From Paenibacillus silvisoli (GTDB lineage Bacteria > Bacillota > Bacilli > Paenibacillales > Paenibacillaceae), in the NCBI RefSeq assembly GCF_030866765.1, contig NZ_CP133017.1, positions 1,517,001 through 1,581,000 of the forward strand: 64,000 nucleotides of DNA, written 5' to 3'. The notes under the pieces are model-generated. The model ran no database searches and had not been told where the DNA came from. It saw only the letters and a program-made list of their open reading frames with translations. Shown here one piece after another: positions 45,064 to 53,523 of the stretch (positions are counted from its first letter, which is position 1; each line of letters opens with the position of its first letter). The translations under genes and the position numbers were made by a program.

Positions 45064-47184
45064 ATGTCAGATAAACCGATTTACAACGTTTACAGCATGG
45101 TGGAGCATTTGAAAATGGCCGAGATGAAAAAGAAGCATCCGGATTGGCTGTGGAACCGCAGCGACACGCATGCGCTGCTTGGCGTACCGACCTCCCACGA
45201 GGGCTATAAGACGGCCGTCGAGCCGGGCAATTCCTTTTCGCCGGGGCATCGTACATACGGCGTATCGACTTGGCTGTATGCGGATGCGGACGGAAAGCTG
45301 CATACGCCGGAGGAGCTGCCGATCGAGCAGCTGTCGTGGTCGTTTCTGGAAGGCCACATACCGGTGCTTCGTTCCAGCTGGAAGGCAGGCGGCTTTACGG
45401 TCGAGTCCCGCCTGTTTACGGACGGCAATCCCGATACGAACGACATCAAGACGTATTTCTCGGTTGAGCTGGGGAATGAAGGCAGCTCGGCGCTTTCCGG
45501 TACGTTATATGTAGCGATTCGTTCTTTCGGGGCCGCAGGCGGGCCGATTTCCAGCTTGGCCATGGCAGGGAACAATCTGAAGCTGAACGGCGAGACGGTA
45601 ATGGTTGCTGGCGAGCAGCCTTCGCGGTTCGGGGCGGTCAGCTATGCGGAAACGGGTCGGGATATTTACGAGTATGTAGCTGGCGGGGAGCTTCCTTCGG
45701 ATACCGAAGTCGTCGATGCTTCGACCTGGGCTAGCGGAGCGCTCGCTTATGAACTGAAGCTGGAGGCCGGCGAGAAACGGACGCTGTCGTTCGTGTGCCA
45801 AGTGCACGGCGACAACTGGATGGTGAAGCGCATGGTCGATTTGCCGAAGGCTTGTCCGGATGTCGGCTTGCTTGCTGACGAATTCGCCGCGCGCTGGCAG
45901 GCTGAGAGCCGGATCAAGCTGCGGCTTCCCGACCGCCGGTTCCAAGAAGCGATGCTTGCCCAGCTGACGCATCTCTACATGTTCACCGTAGACGCGGAGC
46001 CGCGCATTACGCCGGTTTCCTATCCGCTATGGTGGCTGAGAGACGGGGCGTATGTTCTGGTAGCGCTAGACAAAGGCGGCTATAGCGATTTTACCGAGCG
46101 CGCGCTGCGGGCTGCGGCTCCTAGAGATGCCTTCGGCGGCTTCGGCGCGGAAGGGGATGGGCCGGCGAACGGGATCTGGATGATGTCCGAGCATTATTTG
46201 CTGACGCGCTCGAAATCGTATTTGCAGGATATGTACCCTCATATCGTGCGAAAAGCGGAGCTGCTTCGGGAAATGCGGCATACAACCGTACCGGTCAAGC
46301 GGCATAACGAATTCCGCACGCCGGAAATGCTGCTGCGGGCGGAGAGCGATCTATTGTGCATGGCGAGCCGGGATGGTCTCATCATGGGGCGGATGGATCA
46401 TCATCAGCCGATCTTGTGGATTAACGGGTATGCGTACTTGGCTCTGAAACGCGCGGCCATGTGCGCGGAGGCGCTTGGCATTGAAGGCACTTGGTTTGCG
46501 GAAGAAGCCGAGGAGCTGAAGAAGGCGATCCGCCGGAAAGGCGAGGAGCTGTTCGGCGACAACCCGCGCGATCCGAACTCGGTGTTCTGGCCGACCGGCT
46601 GGGGAGAGCAGGACGATTCACTGATTATCGAAGGGATGGAGCGCTTCTGGAATGAAGAGCGATTCCCGAACGGCAGCCATCAGCCAGAGCCGCATTGGAC
46701 GTACTTCGAGGCTGGTCAGGCGCACAACTATTTGCTGATGGGCCGGCGCGATCGCGCGTGGGTATCGATCGAGCATTTCCTTACCAAGCATACGGCGCCG
46801 GGACTCTACACCTACCATGAAGGCTGCGACGACGAGAACTCGTCCTTGCAATGGCAGCGTTCGCGCGGATGGGACGAAATCCGCTACATAACGCCGCACG
46901 GCTGGACGGCTGCGGAGCTGTTCCTGCTGCTGCGGGATTGCTTGGCAAGAGAGGATGAGGACACGCTTGTGATCGGTTCGGGCGTTCCGGAAGCGTGGAT
47001 GAGCGAGCCGTTCGCGGTCTCCGATATGCCGACCTATTTCGGCGCGTTATCGTTCTCGTATACGCCGGAGGAGCGGAAGCTGCGCGTGACCGCCGAGCGG
47101 CTGCCTGATGGCGGCATTCGTTCGGAGTTGCCTGGGTCGGTAGAGCTCGAGCTTGTTGTTGTCGAGGCAGGTGACAAGCGATGA
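45064..47184 (+). CDS. Unclassified six-hairpin ((alpha/alpha)6-barrel) glycosidase-like protein
   Basis: 706 residues from ATG 45064 (AGGAGGAG upstream), cytoplasmic. An N-terminal beta-sandwich (to about 285) is followed by a helical toroid with SYPLWWLRDGAYVLVALDKGGY, a Trp/Arg/Asp-rich pocket motif like those of GH15/GH63-type enzymes, EGDGPANGIWMMSEHY, SVFWPTGWGEQDDSLI and WQRSRGWDEIRYITPHGWTA. Possible acid/base residues are Asp in WLRDG and Glu in GWDEI or GWGEQ. I cannot place it in a numbered GH family. Its place between GH172 and a GH140-like gene, with an ATGA overlap to the latter, implies a joint role in trimming the same oligosaccharide. Confidence 0.72.
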   Translation: MSDKPIYNVYSMVEHLKMAEMKKKHPDWLWNRSDTHALLGVPTSHEGYKTAVEPGNSFSPGHRTYGVSTWLYADADGKLHTPEELPIEQLSWSFLEGHIPVLRSSWKAGGFTVESRLFTDGNPDTNDIKTYFSVELGNEGSSALSGTLYVAIRSFGAAGGPISSLAMAGNNLKLNGETVMVAGEQPSRFGAVSYAETGRDIYEYVAGGELPSDTEVVDASTWASGALAYELKLEAGEKRTLSFVCQVHGDNWMVKRMVDLPKACPDVGLLADEFAARWQAESRIKLRLPDRRFQEAMLAQLTHLYMFTVDAEPRITPVSYPLWWLRDGAYVLVALDKGGYSDFTERALRAAAPRDAFGGFGAEGDGPANGIWMMSEHYLLTRSKSYLQDMYPHIVRKAELLREMRHTTVPVKRHNEFRTPEMLLRAESDLLCMASRDGLIMGRMDHHQPILWINGYAYLALKRAAMCAEALGIEGTWFAEEAEELKKAIRRKGEELFGDNPRDPNSVFWPTGWGEQDDSLIIEGMERFWNEERFPNGSHQPEPHWTYFEAGQAHNYLLMGRRDRAWVSIEHFLTKHTAPGLYTYHEGCDDENSSLQWQRSRGWDEIRYITPHGWTAAELFLLLRDCLAREDEDTLVIGSGVPEAWMSEPFAVSDMPTYFGALSFSYTPEERKLRVTAERLPDGGIRSELPGSVELELVVVEAGDKR

Positions 47185-48509
47185 CATTGCAAAAGCTACG
47201 GGTCAGCGCCGATAAAAGGCACCTCGTTCAAGAAGACGGGACACCCTTCTTCTGGCTGGGCGACACGGCGTGGGAGCTGTTTCTGCGCTTGAATCGCGAG
47301 GAAGCGGATCGGTATTTGCGCAATCGTGCGGAGCGGGGCTTCACGGTCATTCAAGCGATCGCCTTGGGCGAGACGGATATGACCAGGGCTTCCAATGCTT
47401 ATGGCAAAAGCCCGCTGCTTCGTGACGAAAGCGGCGAATGCGATCCGACGCTCCCCGATCTGGTGCCCGATGGCGAGTATGGCTACTGGGACCATGTGGA
47501 CTACATTGTCGATCGCGCCGCTCATTACGGCTTATATATCGGGATGCTCCCGACATGGGGGGATCGTTTTCATCGGGCTTGGGGCGGCGGTCCGGAAGTG
47601 TTCACCGCGGATAACGCGGCCGTATACGGCAGATGGCTTGGCAGCCGGTACCGCTCCCGCGCGAATATCATATGGATTCTAGGCGGCGACCGCCCGCTGG
47701 CGAACAGACGGCATTTCGGGGTCATTCAAGCGATGGCGGAAGCGCTCCGCGAAGCCGGCGGCGGCGCTCACCTCATGACGCTGCATCCGGACGGCGGGCA
47801 TACCTCATCCGCCTGGGTGCATGAGGAAGAGTGGCTGGATTTCAACATGATCCAATCCGGCCATGGGGCGAATGTTGCAAACGAGGCGATGGTCGCCAGC
47901 GATTACGCGCTCGTTCCGCCGAAGCCGGTGCTCGACGCCGAGCCTTGCTACGAGGATCATCCCGTCGGCTTTAACGCGGAGAACGGCTTTTTCGATGCGA
48001 AGGATGTGAGGCAAGCGGCTTATCGGGCGTTGTTTGCCGGCGCGTTCGGCCATACGTACGGCCATCATTGCGTCTGGCCGATGATCACGGAGCCGACCGA
48101 CTATTTTATCCAGACCTGGCAGGATGCGATCATGCGTCCCGGCGCCGCTCAGATGCAATACGTCAAGCAGCTGATGACGTCCCGGCCGATGCTTGACCGC
48201 GTGCCGGATCAATCGCTGCTGGCCCGCAATTATAAAGGCAGCAGCCGTCTGCAAGCGTGCCGCGGCCATGACTATGCCTTCATCTATAGTGCGAACGGGT
48301 TGCCGATTACGGTCCGGCTTGGCGTCCTGTCCGGTGCCGCCTTGAACGCGCATTGGTATGATCCGCGCTCGGGGGAATGGCATTTTGCCGGGACGGTGGA
48401 CAATCAAGGCGAGCAGCGGTTTGACCCGCCGTCCTGCGGGCGGCAGGATGACTGGGTGCTGGTGCTGGATGGTGCGGGCAAGGGGTATTTAGGGGGACAT
48501 GTCGAATGA
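47181..48509 (+). CDS. DUF4038-type glycosidase (GH140 apiosidase-like)
   Basis: 442 residues. TIM-barrel features of DUF4038: DGTPFFWLGDTAWELFLRL, RGFTVIQAIAL, YGLYIGMLPTWGDRF, ANIIWILGGDRPL (Asp of the GGD motif) and PVLDAEPCYEDHP with the Glu expected as nucleophile; HTYGHHCVWPM and a C-terminal sandwich (YDPRSGEWHFAG) follow. GH140 enzymes remove apiose from rhamnogalacturonan II, but DUF4038 also includes other activities. Start overlaps the preceding stop (ATGA). No signal peptide. Last gene of the third operon before a terminator. Confidence 0.8.
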   Translation: MTLQKLRVSADKRHLVQEDGTPFFWLGDTAWELFLRLNREEADRYLRNRAERGFTVIQAIALGETDMTRASNAYGKSPLLRDESGECDPTLPDLVPDGEYGYWDHVDYIVDRAAHYGLYIGMLPTWGDRFHRAWGGGPEVFTADNAAVYGRWLGSRYRSRANIIWILGGDRPLANRRHFGVIQAMAEALREAGGGAHLMTLHPDGGHTSSAWVHEEEWLDFNMIQSGHGANVANEAMVASDYALVPPKPVLDAEPCYEDHPVGFNAENGFFDAKDVRQAAYRALFAGAFGHTYGHHCVWPMITEPTDYFIQTWQDAIMRPGAAQMQYVKQLMTSRPMLDRVPDQSLLARNYKGSSRLQACRGHDYAFIYSANGLPITVRLGVLSGAALNAHWYDPRSGEWHFAGTVDNQGEQRFDPPSCGRQDDWVLVLDGAGKGYLGGHVE

Positions 48510-48581
48510 TTGGGCGGTGTTGCCTCTCGTTATTGTGAACGTACAACATGAGCCCGACTGTCAGATGGCAGTTGGACTCTT

Positions 48582-48626
48582 AGAGTGTCGTGAAGTCCAA
48601 GGGACTTTTCGGCACTCTTATTTTTT
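48582..48626 (+). terminator. Terminator after the GH140-like gene
   Basis: AGAGTG and CACTCT form the base of a long stem with an inner AAGTCC/GGACTT part; TATTTTTT follows. The long operon starting at 35859 ends here. Confidence 0.85.
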
Positions 48627-48765
48627 GTGGCGACGCTCGGCTTTTGAAGAAAAAATCTATTTATACGATTTGAGAATTACGGAGACACTCTATAAGATTG
48701 ATCCTAGTAAGATAGCAGAAAAGGGTTTTAAAACTGTGGAAAGATTACTGGAATGCAATAATTAA
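48627..48765 (+). pseudogene. Possible 3' fragment of an unrecognised gene
   Basis: Downstream of the terminator an AT-rich frame reads FEEKIYLYDLRITETLYKID, then AEKGFKTVERLLECNN and TAA at 48763-48765. It looks like the C-terminal end of a globular protein, but the frame runs upstream without a plausible start: the nearest ATG (48499) lies inside the GH140-like gene and before the terminator. I do not recognise the family. Base composition matches the next small gene rather than the enzyme operon. Confidence 0.35.
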
Positions 48766-48782
48766 ATGAGGTGGAGTTGCCT

Positions 48783-49073
48783 ATGTTTTATACATGTCAC
48801 TTATGTGGCTATCCCGAGCAAAACAAGCCCCCTTGGACGCAGGAAGGGTTGTCGCCTAGTTATGAAATTTGTCCGTGCTGTGGTATCGAATTTGGAGTAG
48901 ATGACATTAACCTTCTTGGCTTTGAGATTTATAAAAGGGAATGGTTTGAAAAAGGTAGAGACTGGTTCGATCAGGCTAAAAGACCGGTTAACTGGGAGCA
49001 AGAAGAACAATTGAAAAGCATTAATAAAATTAAACATGAAGAACTCCCATTTTATCTATTGGACGCTAAATAG
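48783..49073 (+). CDS. Small cysteine-rich CPCC (zinc-ribbon-like) protein
   Basis: 96 residues from ATG 48783 with GAGGTGGAG upstream. CHLCGY and ICPCCGIEFG give two Cys pairs in the arrangement of the Cys_rich_CPCC family (PF14206), likely a zinc site; the C-terminal half is rich in Trp, Lys and Glu. The function of the family is unknown; members often sit in accessory and toxin/immunity neighbourhoods. It and its surroundings are more AT-rich than the flanking glycosidase genes, which suggests separate acquisition. Confidence 0.72.
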   Translation: MFYTCHLCGYPEQNKPPWTQEGLSPSYEICPCCGIEFGVDDINLLGFEIYKREWFEKGRDWFDQAKRPVNWEQEEQLKSINKIKHEELPFYLLDAK

Positions 49074-49182
49074 AATTACAGTGATTAAGTCTAGCATGAA
49101 GTGGCCACAGCAATTGACAATAAAGCATTCAAAGCAGGTTGATGAATGCTTCATCCAAGCATGGATATGTGGGTGATTTACC

Positions 49183-49395
49183 ATGTACGATGAATTTATC
49201 GGAAAGTTTGAGCAAGAGCACCTTGAAGTGATGGGTGATGTAGGAGACGCAAGACTTTTTCACCGGTCAGAAGACGATCGACCAATCGGCGGCAGCCATA
49301 CAAAGAAAAGTCGGGATCTATCTAAGCGAGTAGAGCGGAGGCTAACGAATCTCAGAAGCGTTATTTCGCCGAAATTGCGGGTTTTCGGAGTCTAA
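49183..49395 (+). CDS. Small hypothetical ORF running into a repeat element
   Basis: 70 codons, ATG 49183, without a clear ribosome-binding site. Residues 1-50 (FIGKFEQEHLEVMGDVGDAR, then PIGGSHTKKSRDLSKRVERR) look like a real hydrophilic protein, while the last 18 codons are encoded by the palindromic repeat that begins at 49340. It may be a gene truncated by insertion of the repeat. Not recognised. Confidence 0.35.
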   Translation: MYDEFIGKFEQEHLEVMGDVGDARLFHRSEDDRPIGGSHTKKSRDLSKRVERRLTNLRSVISPKLRVFGV

Positions 49396-49527
49396 CGAAC
49401 TCCACAAGCGTTATTTCGCATAAAACAGGCGTCAATCGCGGTGTTTTGGCGAAATAACGCTTTCTGAGTTCGTTAGCGCATGAAATGGCGTGTTTTTAGG
49501 CAAATAAGGCTTATACGGTTCGTTAGC
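49340..49527. repeat. Four-copy palindromic intergenic repeat with 50-bp pitch
   Basis: A 30-bp unit with consensus GCTAACGAACTCAGAAGCGT plus TATTTCGCC occurs four times: direct at 49341-49370 and 49391-49420, inverted at 49448-49477 and 49499-49527. Left and right pairs are each spaced by 50 bp, so the whole forms a nested inverted repeat of about 190 bp centred near 49434. It lies in the 607-bp gap between the CPCC gene and GH127 together with the small ORF at 49183; the rest of the gap shows nothing I can name. No transposase is nearby. Confidence 0.88.
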
Positions 49528-49680
49528 TCAAGCGTGCGCGGATCCAATCAAGCCCTCTACCTAAAGTGTGAAATATTATAAAAACAAGCTCGTTTTATTC
49601 ATAGAAGCCCAGCAAACCCAACGATAAACTAAGAACAGCTAGTGTTCATTCTTACTTTATACAGGATTGGGGAGCGGCAG

Positions 49681-51684
49681 ATGGAGAAGCAGGTAAGCGG
49701 GAAGCTTGGCGGTTGCGAGGTGCGCGTGCGGGACGGCTTTTGGGATACGTTTGCGGATCTCGTCAGGGAGACGGTCATTCCGTATCAATGGGAGGCGCTC
49801 AACGATCGGATTCCGGATGCCGAGCCGAGCTATGCGATTCGTAACTTCAGGATTGCGGCGGGGCTGGAAGCGGGCGAGTTCGGCGGCATGGTGTTTCAGG
49901 ATAGCGACGTGGCCAAATGGCTGGAGGCTGTCGGATATTCGTTAGCCAAGCATCCGGATGCCGAGCTGGAGCGGACGGCAGACGAGGTGATCGACCTGGT
50001 CGCCATGGCCCAGCAGGAAGACGGCTATTTAAACACTTATTTTACGGTGAAGGCGCCTGACGAGCGGTGGACGAACCTTCATGAAGCGCATGAGCTGTAC
50101 TGCGCGGGCCATATGATGGAGGCTGCTGTTGCTTACTACGAGGCGACGGGCAAAAGAAAGCTGCTAGACGTCATGTGCCGGTTCGCCGATTATATCGCGG
50201 ATGTGTTCGGAACGGAGCCCGGCAAGCTGCGGGGCTACGACGGGCACCAGGAAATCGAGCTGGCGCTCGTGAAGCTGTACGGAGCGACGGATGAGGTAAA
50301 GTATCTGAATCTCGCGCAGTACTTCATCGATGAGCGCGGCGCCGAGCCGAACTTTCTGGTCGAAGAGTGCAAGCAGCGCGAAGGCTACAGCATTTGGACC
50401 GACAAAAAAATGCCGATTCCGACCGCGCCGCAAATGGCGTACAATCAGGCGGACCGTCCGGTACGCGAGCAGGAAACGGCAACCGGGCACTCCGTTCGAG
50501 CCGTCTACATGTATACGGCGATGGCCGATCTGGCTAGGCTGACAGGCGATCAGGGCTTGCTTGACGCTTGCCGCCGTTTGTGGGCCAATACGACGACGAA
50601 ACAAATGTACATCACGGGCGGAATCGGCTCGACGCATCACGGCGAGGCGTTCACGTTCGATTACGATCTGCCCAATGATACCGTCTATGCCGAAACGTGC
50701 GCGTCCATCGGACTCATCTTCTTCGCGCAGCGCATGCTCAAGCTGGAAGCGAAGAGCGAGTACGCGGACGTGCTGGAGCGGGCGCTCTACAATAATGTGA
50801 TCGGCAGCATGTCGCAGGACGGCAAGCATTACTTCTACGTCAATCCGCTGGAAGTATGGCCGAAAGCTTCGGAGCTCAATCCGGGCCGGCGCCATGTAAA
50901 GGCGGTCCGGCAAAAATGGTTCGGCTGCTCCTGCTGCCCGCCGAATGTGGCGCGGCTGCTCAGTTCTCTCAATGACTACATCTATACCTCATCCGCTTCC
51001 GACAATACCGTTCACGTTCACTTATTCATCGGAAGCGAGGCAAGCTTCACGTTAGCGGCGGGGCAAATCGCCTTCACGCAGCAGTCGTCTCTTCCATGGG
51101 AAGGGCGTGTCCGCTTCGAGCTGACGGAAGCGCCTCGGGAAGCGGTCACGCTCGCGCTGCGCATTCCGGCATGGTGTCACGGCAATGCCGCGCTCATCCT
51201 AAACGGCACGCCAACGGCGTACCAAACGGAGCAAGGCTATGCGGTCGTAAGCAGAGTGTGGTCGCCGGGTGACACGATCATTTGGGAGCCTGAACTGACG
51301 GTTCAGCTGACGGCTTCCCATCCGGCGATCCGCGCGAATGCGGGCAAAGCCGCCATTGAACGTGGACCGCTCGTGTACTGCCTGGAGGAAATCGACAACG
51401 GCGCGCTGCTCCCAGCCTTGTCGATCCTGCCCGGCGCGGAGCCGCAATCCAGCTACGACGCCGGCCTGCTTGGCGGAGCGGTCGTCATTACGGCCGAGGG
51501 CCGGGCCGATGAGCGGCATTCCTGGCAGCAGGCAGCGGCGGATTCGCATCCGTACCGCCCTCTGGCTCAGCAGCGCCCATCGTCCCCCGTGCAGCTGAAA
51601 GCAGTGCCATATTATTTGTGGGGCAATCGGCAGCCAGGTGAAATGACCGTATGGATTCGGATTAATACCGAAGCCGGCGAATAG
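49681..51684 (+). CDS. GH127 beta-L-arabinofuranosidase (HypBA1-type)
   Basis: 667 residues from ATG 49681 (GGGGAGCGG upstream), no signal peptide. The length and layout equal B. longum HypBA1 (about 658): helical barrel, then beta-sandwich. The zinc/nucleophile set is present: Glu338 and Cys340 in YAETCASIG and Cys418, Cys419 in CSCCPPNVARLL, within one position of the known enzyme (Glu338, Cys340, Cys417, Cys418). MAQQEDGYLNTYF and YITGGIGSTHHGEAF are family hallmarks. It hydrolyses beta-L-arabinofuranosides by a cysteine nucleophile in that family. It is transcribed alone between the repeat and a terminator. Confidence 0.92.
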   Translation: MEKQVSGKLGGCEVRVRDGFWDTFADLVRETVIPYQWEALNDRIPDAEPSYAIRNFRIAAGLEAGEFGGMVFQDSDVAKWLEAVGYSLAKHPDAELERTADEVIDLVAMAQQEDGYLNTYFTVKAPDERWTNLHEAHELYCAGHMMEAAVAYYEATGKRKLLDVMCRFADYIADVFGTEPGKLRGYDGHQEIELALVKLYGATDEVKYLNLAQYFIDERGAEPNFLVEECKQREGYSIWTDKKMPIPTAPQMAYNQADRPVREQETATGHSVRAVYMYTAMADLARLTGDQGLLDACRRLWANTTTKQMYITGGIGSTHHGEAFTFDYDLPNDTVYAETCASIGLIFFAQRMLKLEAKSEYADVLERALYNNVIGSMSQDGKHYFYVNPLEVWPKASELNPGRRHVKAVRQKWFGCSCCPPNVARLLSSLNDYIYTSSASDNTVHVHLFIGSEASFTLAAGQIAFTQQSSLPWEGRVRFELTEAPREAVTLALRIPAWCHGNAALILNGTPTAYQTEQGYAVVSRVWSPGDTIIWEPELTVQLTASHPAIRANAGKAAIERGPLVYCLEEIDNGALLPALSILPGAEPQSSYDAGLLGGAVVITAEGRADERHSWQQAAADSHPYRPLAQQRPSSPVQLKAVPYYLWGNRQPGEMTVWIRINTEAGE

Positions 51685-51696
51685 CCTTCTCTTAAA

Positions 51697-51734
51697 GCGA
51701 AAGAAGCCGCAGCCATGCGGCTTTTTCCTTTCGC
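51697..51734 (+). terminator. Terminator after GH127
   Basis: GCCGCA (51706-51711), GCCA, TGCGGC (51716-51721), TTTTT; an outer GCGAAAG/CTTTCGC pair encloses it. Confidence 0.88.
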
Positions 51735-51860
51735 CCGCCTGAGCTGTTAAATTTTCGGAGTTAACATAAATCGCTCTCTTAGTTAACGGTCACCGAATAC
51801 ATCGCCCCTATCATGAAGGGGGAATGAACAAATTCGGTTGAAAACGAGAGGAGAGCGAGC

Positions 51861-52700
51861 ATGAAACTCGTACTGATGGGAGATTTGCATTATCACGAAA
51901 TCGATGAGGCGAATCCAGGCTGGCAGGAGGCCCGTGCCGTATTTTATCAAACGATGCTGGGACGGTTTATGGACGAGGAAGGCAATTTCCATATTTCGCT
52001 CGGCGACCTGACGAATTTCGGAACAGCCGTGGAGCTGCAGGAAGTGTATGAGTATCTCCGCCGCGATGACCGGACGTTTATTCATGTGCTGGGCAATCAC
52101 GATGTCTATGCGCAAACGAAGCAGGAAGTGCTTGAAATTACCGGCGGCCAGCGTTACCACGCGATGATGACCAATCAAGCGATGCTTATCTTCCTCGATA
52201 CCGCGAGAGAAATGGATCTGACGGACTGGGGCGGCTGGGTCGACGAGGAGCAGCTGGAATGGCTCGAGCAGATGGTCAAAGCGTCCGGCACGAAGCCGCT
52301 GCTTGTCTTCGGCCATCACCCGGTATATAACACGACGAAGCGTTCGGAGAAGGATAAAGGCTCGATCCATCCGAGCATTGATATGTGGCGGATTTTGAGC
52401 CAAAAGGAAGGAACGGGCATCTACTTCAACGGTCATACGCATGTCGATTCGATCGCGGAGCAGAACAACTGGGTATTTGTACAAGTATCCGCCTGTCTGG
52501 ATCAGCCGGCGTTCAGGATCATCGATATCGGCGAGGACAGCGTCCGCATTTCGGCTGTCGACGTTGAAGAGGCGGGTCTATCCGACCATGCGGCGACGCT
52601 TCACGATCATATGAATTTCTTCTCCCCAACGGCTGAAGCGCGCGGGACGGACACGGAGAGGGAGATCGTCATTCCGCTGCTTCGGACGATTCAGTCGTAA
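51861..52700 (+). CDS. Calcineurin-like metallophosphoesterase
   Basis: 279 residues. Metal ligands in order: GDLHYHE (Asp and His), SLGDLTNFG (Asp), LGNHD (Asn, His), FGHHP (His) and GHTHVDS (His x His). This is the Icc/CpdA/GpdQ branch, which includes cyclic-nucleotide and glycerophosphodiester phosphodiesterases. GAGAGGAGAG lies before ATG 51861. Its stop overlaps the GlpP start (TAATG), so a role in splitting glycerophosphodiesters is a reasonable inference. The upstream gap has GTTAAC at 51760 and 51782, a possible pair of operator half-sites. Confidence 0.88.
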   Translation: MKLVLMGDLHYHEIDEANPGWQEARAVFYQTMLGRFMDEEGNFHISLGDLTNFGTAVELQEVYEYLRRDDRTFIHVLGNHDVYAQTKQEVLEITGGQRYHAMMTNQAMLIFLDTAREMDLTDWGGWVDEEQLEWLEQMVKASGTKPLLVFGHHPVYNTTKRSEKDKGSIHPSIDMWRILSQKEGTGIYFNGHTHVDSIAEQNNWVFVQVSACLDQPAFRIIDIGEDSVRISAVDVEEAGLSDHAATLHDHMNFFSPTAEARGTDTEREIVIPLLRTIQS

Positions 52701-53353
52701 TGAGGGCTGACGCAAGGGTGAAGCAGGCCAGCCACCTTGAAGCGTTCTTCAGCGGACTCGCCGACCATCGGACGATCGCTTCCATTAAAGAGCCGAAGCA
52801 TATCGAAATCGCTTTGGCGAACCGGCACCGGCTGAGCGGGGTTTTTCTGCTGACCGGCCACATCGGCGTACTGAAAGGGTACGTCGATGTGTTCATGAAT
52901 CATGGGCTGCCCGTTTTTCTTCATCTGGAGAAAATCGGCGGCTTGAGCACCGATCTGCACGGCATCGATTATTTGGCGAAGGTCATTAAGCCGACGGGCA
53001 TCATTACCACAAAGACGAGCGTCGTGAAAACCGCGAAGAAATTGGGGCTGCTCACGATCCAACGTTTTTTTCTGATCGATACCGAGGGGCTGGACAACAT
53101 CGCCAAGAGCTTATGCCAGGTCGAGCCCGATATCATTGAGCTGATGCCCGCGCGGATTCCGGAAATGATCGGCAAGGTCAAAGCGTTTACCCATCTTCCG
53201 ATTATTACCGGCGGCTTGCTGTTCGAGTGCGCCCATGCGAAGGCCTGCTTGAAGCACGGGGCGACGGCGATCAGCTCGTCCAAGCCGGAATTGTGGTCGT
53301 GCGCGGCTGCATTTCGGGAAACGGACAAGGCAAGCTCGTTTATGATTTCTTAG
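52700..53353 (+). CDS. glpP: GlpP glycerol-3-phosphate-responsive antiterminator
   Basis: 217 residues, whole-length match by eye to GlpP: SIKEPKHIEIALANRHRLSG, VFLLTGHIGVLKGYVDVF, FLHLEKIGGLSTDLHGIDYL, PTGIITTKTSVVKTAKK, QRFFLIDTEGLDN, EPDIIELMPARIPE and PIITGGLLF. In B. subtilis GlpP bound to glycerol 3-phosphate acts on leader mRNA to prevent termination ahead of glpFK, glpD and glpTQ. Its stop is 81 bp before a hairpin terminator in the leader of the ugp genes, the probable local target. ATG 52700 overlaps the preceding stop by one base. Confidence 0.92.
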   Translation: MRADARVKQASHLEAFFSGLADHRTIASIKEPKHIEIALANRHRLSGVFLLTGHIGVLKGYVDVFMNHGLPVFLHLEKIGGLSTDLHGIDYLAKVIKPTGIITTKTSVVKTAKKLGLLTIQRFFLIDTEGLDNIAKSLCQVEPDIIELMPARIPEMIGKVKAFTHLPIITGGLLFECAHAKACLKHGATAISSSKPELWSCAAAFRETDKASSFMIS

Positions 53354-53433
53354 CAATCCGGTAACACAGCATTAATAAAAGCCCCTTATGATAGGACATG
53401 TAAAGTAAATAGCAATGGGTTGGAGTAACGGAG

Positions 53434-53494
53434 AAACCTGATCAAGCTGTCGATGCGTCGTATGCGCGTCAATGGCTGGATTCAGGTTTTTTTT
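53434..53494 (+). promoter_or_regulatory. Leader terminator, probable GlpP antitermination target
   Basis: AAACCTGA (53434-53441) pairs with TCAGGTTT (53482-53489), and eight T residues end the structure 30 nt before the UgpB start. A terminator in front of a structural gene and just after glpP fits antitermination control. Preceding GGAGTAACGGAGA repeats may be the GlpP recognition region. A TATGAT at 53387-53392 could be the -10 of the leader promoter. Confidence 0.68.
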
Positions 53495-53523
53495 GCTGCA
53501 AACCCAATATGGAGGGAATGGAA

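Noticed and set aside
48499..48626. 88-codon gene starting inside the GH140-like gene
   Set aside because: The proposed start lies upstream of a strong terminator and its first 40 codons are terminator and coding overlap; only the part after 48627 looks protein-like.
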